DNA of 64,000 nt from Biformimicrobium ophioploci (lineage in GTDB: Bacteria; Pseudomonadota; Gammaproteobacteria; Pseudomonadales; Cellvibrionaceae). The translations under genes and the position numbers were made by a program. Shown here piece after piece: positions 61,583-64,000 of this stretch. The notes under the pieces are model-generated. The model did no database searches. It worked only from the letters and a program-made list of their open reading frames with translations, and was not told where the DNA came from. The number at the start of each line of letters is the position of its first letter. The first letter of the stretch is position 1. The stretch is from contig NZ_BSYJ01000001.1 in assembly GCF_030270605.1 (NCBI RefSeq), forward strand, positions 310,001 through 374,000, written 5' to 3'.

Positions 61583-64000
61583 CTAGTGTGCTTCGTCCCA
61601 GTTCTTGCCCACATCCGCGTCCACGATCAGCGGCACTGCCAGCTCGGCGGCATCCTGCATCAGGGCCACCACGCGCCCTCGCACCTCCTCCAGCGCCTGT
61701 TCCTCCACTTCCAGCACCAGTTCGTCATGCACCTGCAGGATAATTCGCGCCGGCGCGCCACTTTCCTGTAGCCACTGGTCCACGGCGATCATGGCCAGCT
61801 TGATGATATCGGCGGCCGTGCCCTGCATGGGGGCGTTGATCGCGGTGCGCTCCGCGCCCTGGCGGCGCATGCCATTGCGCGAATTGATGTCCGGCAGGTA
61901 CAGGCGGCGTCCGAACAGGGTCTCCACGTAACCGTCTTCAGCGGCCTGTTTGCGGGTGCGCTCCATGTATTCGAGTACGCCCGGGTAGCGGGCGAAATAG
62001 CGGTCGATGTATTCCTGCGCATCGGCGCGGGGGATATCCAGCTGCTTGGCCAGGCCAAACGCAGACATGCCGTAGATCAGGCCGAAGTTGATGGCCTTGG
62101 CCCGGCGACGCTGTTCGTCCTCCACTGCCTCCAGCGGTACCTGGAACACTTCGGCGGCGGTGGCGCGGTGGATATCGGCCCCCTCCGCAAATGCGCGGAT
62201 CAGGCCGGCATCGCCGGACAGGTGCGCCATGATGCGCAGTTCGATCTGGGAGTAGTCCGCCGCCAGCAGCTTGTGGCCCGGCTCCGGCACAAACGCCTGG
62301 CGGATACGGCGCCCCTCGGCGGTGCGGATCGGGATATTCTGCAGGTTCGGGTCCGATGACGAGAGGCGCCCGGTGGCAGCCACCGCCTGGTGGTAACTGG
62401 TGTGCACGCGCCCGGTCACCGGGTTGATCATCAGCGGCAGCTTGTCGGTGTAGGTGTTCTGCAGCTTGGCCATGCCGCGGTACTGCATGATCACCGCCGG
62501 CAGCTTGTAATCGTGAGCCAGTTCCTGCAGCACCGGCTCGGCGGTGGAAGGTGCCCCTTTTGGCGTCTTCTTGATTACCGGCAAGCCGAGCTTCTCGAAC
62601 AGGATGGCGCCAAGCTGCTTGGTGGACGCCAGGTTGAACTCCTCGCCCGCCAGTTCAAAGGCTTTTTGCTGCAGTTCGGCCATTTTCACTGACAATTCCT
62701 GGCTTTGTGCCTTGAGCATGGAAGCATCCACGCGCGCGCCATTGCGCTCCACACGGGCCAGCACCGGCAGCAGTGGCAGCTCGATGCGCTCGAACACCTC
62801 CTGCGGACCATCTTCCGCCGCCAGTCGCGGCGCCAGCTCCCGGTGCAGGCGCAGGGTGATATCCGCGTCCTCCGCCGCATAGGGACCGGCCTTTTCCAGC
62901 TCGATCTGGTTGAACATCAGCTGCTTGGCACCCTTGCCGGCGATGTCCTCGAAGTGGATGGTGCTCTCACCCAGGTACTTGAGTGCCAGGCTGTCCATAT
63001 CATGGCGGGTGGCGGTGCTGTCGAGCACATAGGACTCCAGCATGGTGTCGGCGGCAATGCCATTGAGAGCAATGTCGTAATTCGCCAGTACATGGCTGTC
63101 GTATTTCAGGTTCTGTCCCACCTTTTTGCAGGACGGGTCCTCCAGCAGCGGCTTCAGCTTTTCCAGTACCAGTTCCTGCGGCAGCTGCACCGGGGCGCCC
63201 ATATAGTCGTGCCCGAACGGCACATAGGCGGCCACGCCGGGTTCTGCACAGAAAGACACACCTACGATACGCGCTTCCATATAGTTCAGGCTGGTGGTCT
63301 CAGTGTCGAAAGCAAACAGCTCGGCCTCGCGCAGGGTTTTCAGCCATGCATCGAGGTGCGCTTCGTCGGTGACGATTTCATAATTGCGCTCGACTTCCGG
63401 CGCGGCGCTCGCACCTTCGCCGCTGGCGGTTGTGTCACCACCCGCCTCACGCAGCAGTTCGTCGAGCCAGCCCCTGAATTCCAGGCTGCGGTACAGCTCG
63501 ATCAGCTTTTCCCGGTCCGGCTCGCGGTTTTGCAGGTCGGCCGGGCCCTGCTCCAGTGCCACATCGGTCTTGATGGTGGCGAGCTTGTAGGACATTTCCG
63601 CGGCGTCGCGGTGCTGCTCCATCTTCGCGGCCAGGGTCTTGGAACCGCGAAAACCCAGCGGCGCAATGGCATCCAGGTCCGCATAGATGGCATCCAGGCC
63701 GCCGAGATTCTGCAGTAGTGCCAGCGCTGTCTTCTCACCGACGCCGGGCACCCCCGGGATATTGTCGACCTTGTCCCCCATCAGCGCGAGGAAGTCGATG
63801 ATCAGGTCCGGGCCAATGCCGAACTTCTGCTTCACTCCGTCCACATCGAGCACAGAGTCATTCATGGTGTTGACCAGGGTGACGCCCGGGCGCACCAGCT
63901 GGGCCATGTCCTTGTCGCCGGTGGAGATGATCACCTCGCGGCCCTCGGCCGCCGCCTGCACCGCCAGGGTGCCGATTACGTCATCCGCTTCCACGCCCTC
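61583..64000 (-). CDS. polA: DNA polymerase I (N-terminus outside window)
   Basis: Replication/repair polymerase. The frame is open to the window edge, so about 100-110 N-terminal residues are missing; about 805 are visible of the expected 910-930. Visible are the end of the 5'-3' exonuclease domain ([39 protein letters not shown]), the 3'-5' proofreading domain with [13 protein letters not shown] (its DTE catalytic residues intact), and the polymerase domain with [11 protein letters not shown] (motif A), the O-helix region [19 protein letters not shown] (motif B) and [10 protein letters not shown] (motif C). Stop at 61583. Confidence 0.97.
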   Translation of the reverse strand, partial: EGVEADDVIGTLAVQAAAEGREVIISTGDKDMAQLVRPGVTLVNTMNDSVLDVDGVKQKFGIGPDLIIDFLALMGDKVDNIPGVPGVGEKTALALLQNLGGLDAIYADLDAIAPLGFRGSKTLAAKMEQHRDAAEMSYKLATIKTDVALEQGPADLQNREPDREKLIELYRSLEFRGWLDELLREAGGDTTASGEGASAAPEVERNYEIVTDEAHLDAWLKTLREAELFAFDTETTSLNYMEARIVGVSFCAEPGVAAYVPFGHDYMGAPVQLPQELVLEKLKPLLEDPSCKKVGQNLKYDSHVLANYDIALNGIAADTMLESYVLDSTATRHDMDSLALKYLGESTIHFEDIAGKGAKQLMFNQIELEKAGPYAAEDADITLRLHRELAPRLAAEDGPQEVFERIELPLLPVLARVERNGARVDASMLKAQSQELSVKMAELQQKAFELAGEEFNLASTKQLGAILFEKLGLPVIKKTPKGAPSTAEPVLQELAHDYKLPAVIMQYRGMAKLQNTYTDKLPLMINPVTGRVHTSYHQAVAATGRLSSSDPNLQNIPIRTAEGRRIRQAFVPEPGHKLLAADYSQIELRIMAHLSGDAGLIRAFAEGADIHRATAAEVFQVPLEAVEDEQRRRAKAINFGLIYGMSAFGLAKQLDIPRADAQEYIDRYFARYPGVLEYMERTRKQAAEDGYVETLFGRRLYLPDINSRNGMRRQGAERTAINAPMQGTAADIIKLAMIAVDQWLQESGAPARIILQVHDELVLEVEEQALEEVRGRVVALMQDAAELAVPLIVDADVGKNWDEAH

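Overview
The window looks like a chromosomal segment of a GC-rich marine gammaproteobacterium. The gene order cyaY/lptM-lysA-dapF-DUF484-xerC, then sutA, glnK/amtB, ubiK-comM-rep, and at the far end cytochrome c4/dsbA next to engB-polA, is the order known from Pseudomonas and relatives. The accessory content (flavin halogenases beside TonB-dependent receptors, several secreted serine hydrolases, an Ior-type molybdenum oxidoreductase) fits the Cellvibrio/Microbulbifer group better than Pseudomonas itself. That placement is inferred from gene content and remembered synteny. No rRNA, CRISPR array or prophage is visible.

Layout. 1-6.9 kb: biosynthesis and chromosome maintenance (argH 3' part, cysteine synthase, cyaY, lptM, lysA, dapF, DUF484, xerC). 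6.9-10.3 kb: sutA-like regulator and a TorF-type porin/amtB/glnK nitrogen block, with a sigma-54-like promoter and two NtrC-like half-matched sites upstream. 10.3-14.4 kb: ubiK, a broken comM, rep, cytochrome c5. 14.5-20.1 kb: a serine hydrolase, a glycine-zipper membrane protein and an OsmC-YcaO fusion. 20.2-22.5 kb: tRNA-Arg(CCG), a threefold tandem repeat carrying GGGGTCAGAG palindromes, and a lipoprotein amidohydrolase bracketed by the same palindromes. 22.5-27 kb: xdhC, mocA-like, iorA/iorB-like molybdenum hydroxylase operon. 27-30.7 kb: SDR and tyrosine-catabolic genes (FAH-type hydrolase, VOC protein, hppD). 31-35 kb: second serine hydrolase, then lipoprotein/M48 protease/lipoprotein operon. 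35-44.3 kb: two divergent flavin-dependent halogenases flanked by two TonB-dependent receptors and a sorbosone-dehydrogenase-like protein. 44.3-47.3 kb: a structured, terminator-ended leader or small RNA, rtcB, an unrecognised 332-residue protein and a 46-residue basic protein. 47.5-54.1 kb: TerB-like, OmpW-like, succinylglutamate-desuccinylase-like, acyltransferase and M28 peptidase genes. 54.2-58.7 kb: a tight five-gene operon of poorly known envelope proteins headed by a cytochrome c/FTR1-like permease with altered metal motifs. 58.8-64 kb: dsbA, cytochrome c4, engB, one or two candidate small RNAs and polA (N-terminus outside the window).

The strongest candidates for undescribed biology are: (1) the engB-polA intergenic region, which on the minus strand carries a sigma-E-type promoter, two intrinsic terminators and four hairpins with C-rich, anti-Shine-Dalgarno-like loops, at the Spot 42/ErsA locus; (2) the rtcB module with its structured upstream RNA, unknown partner and tiny basic protein; (3) the OsmC-YcaO fusion paired with a glycine-zipper membrane protein; and (4) the operon with two duplicated small secreted proteins, an orphan ABC membrane domain and a degenerate FTR1. 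Start codons were chosen from family length, ribosome binding sites and signal peptides; family assignments are from sequence recognition only.
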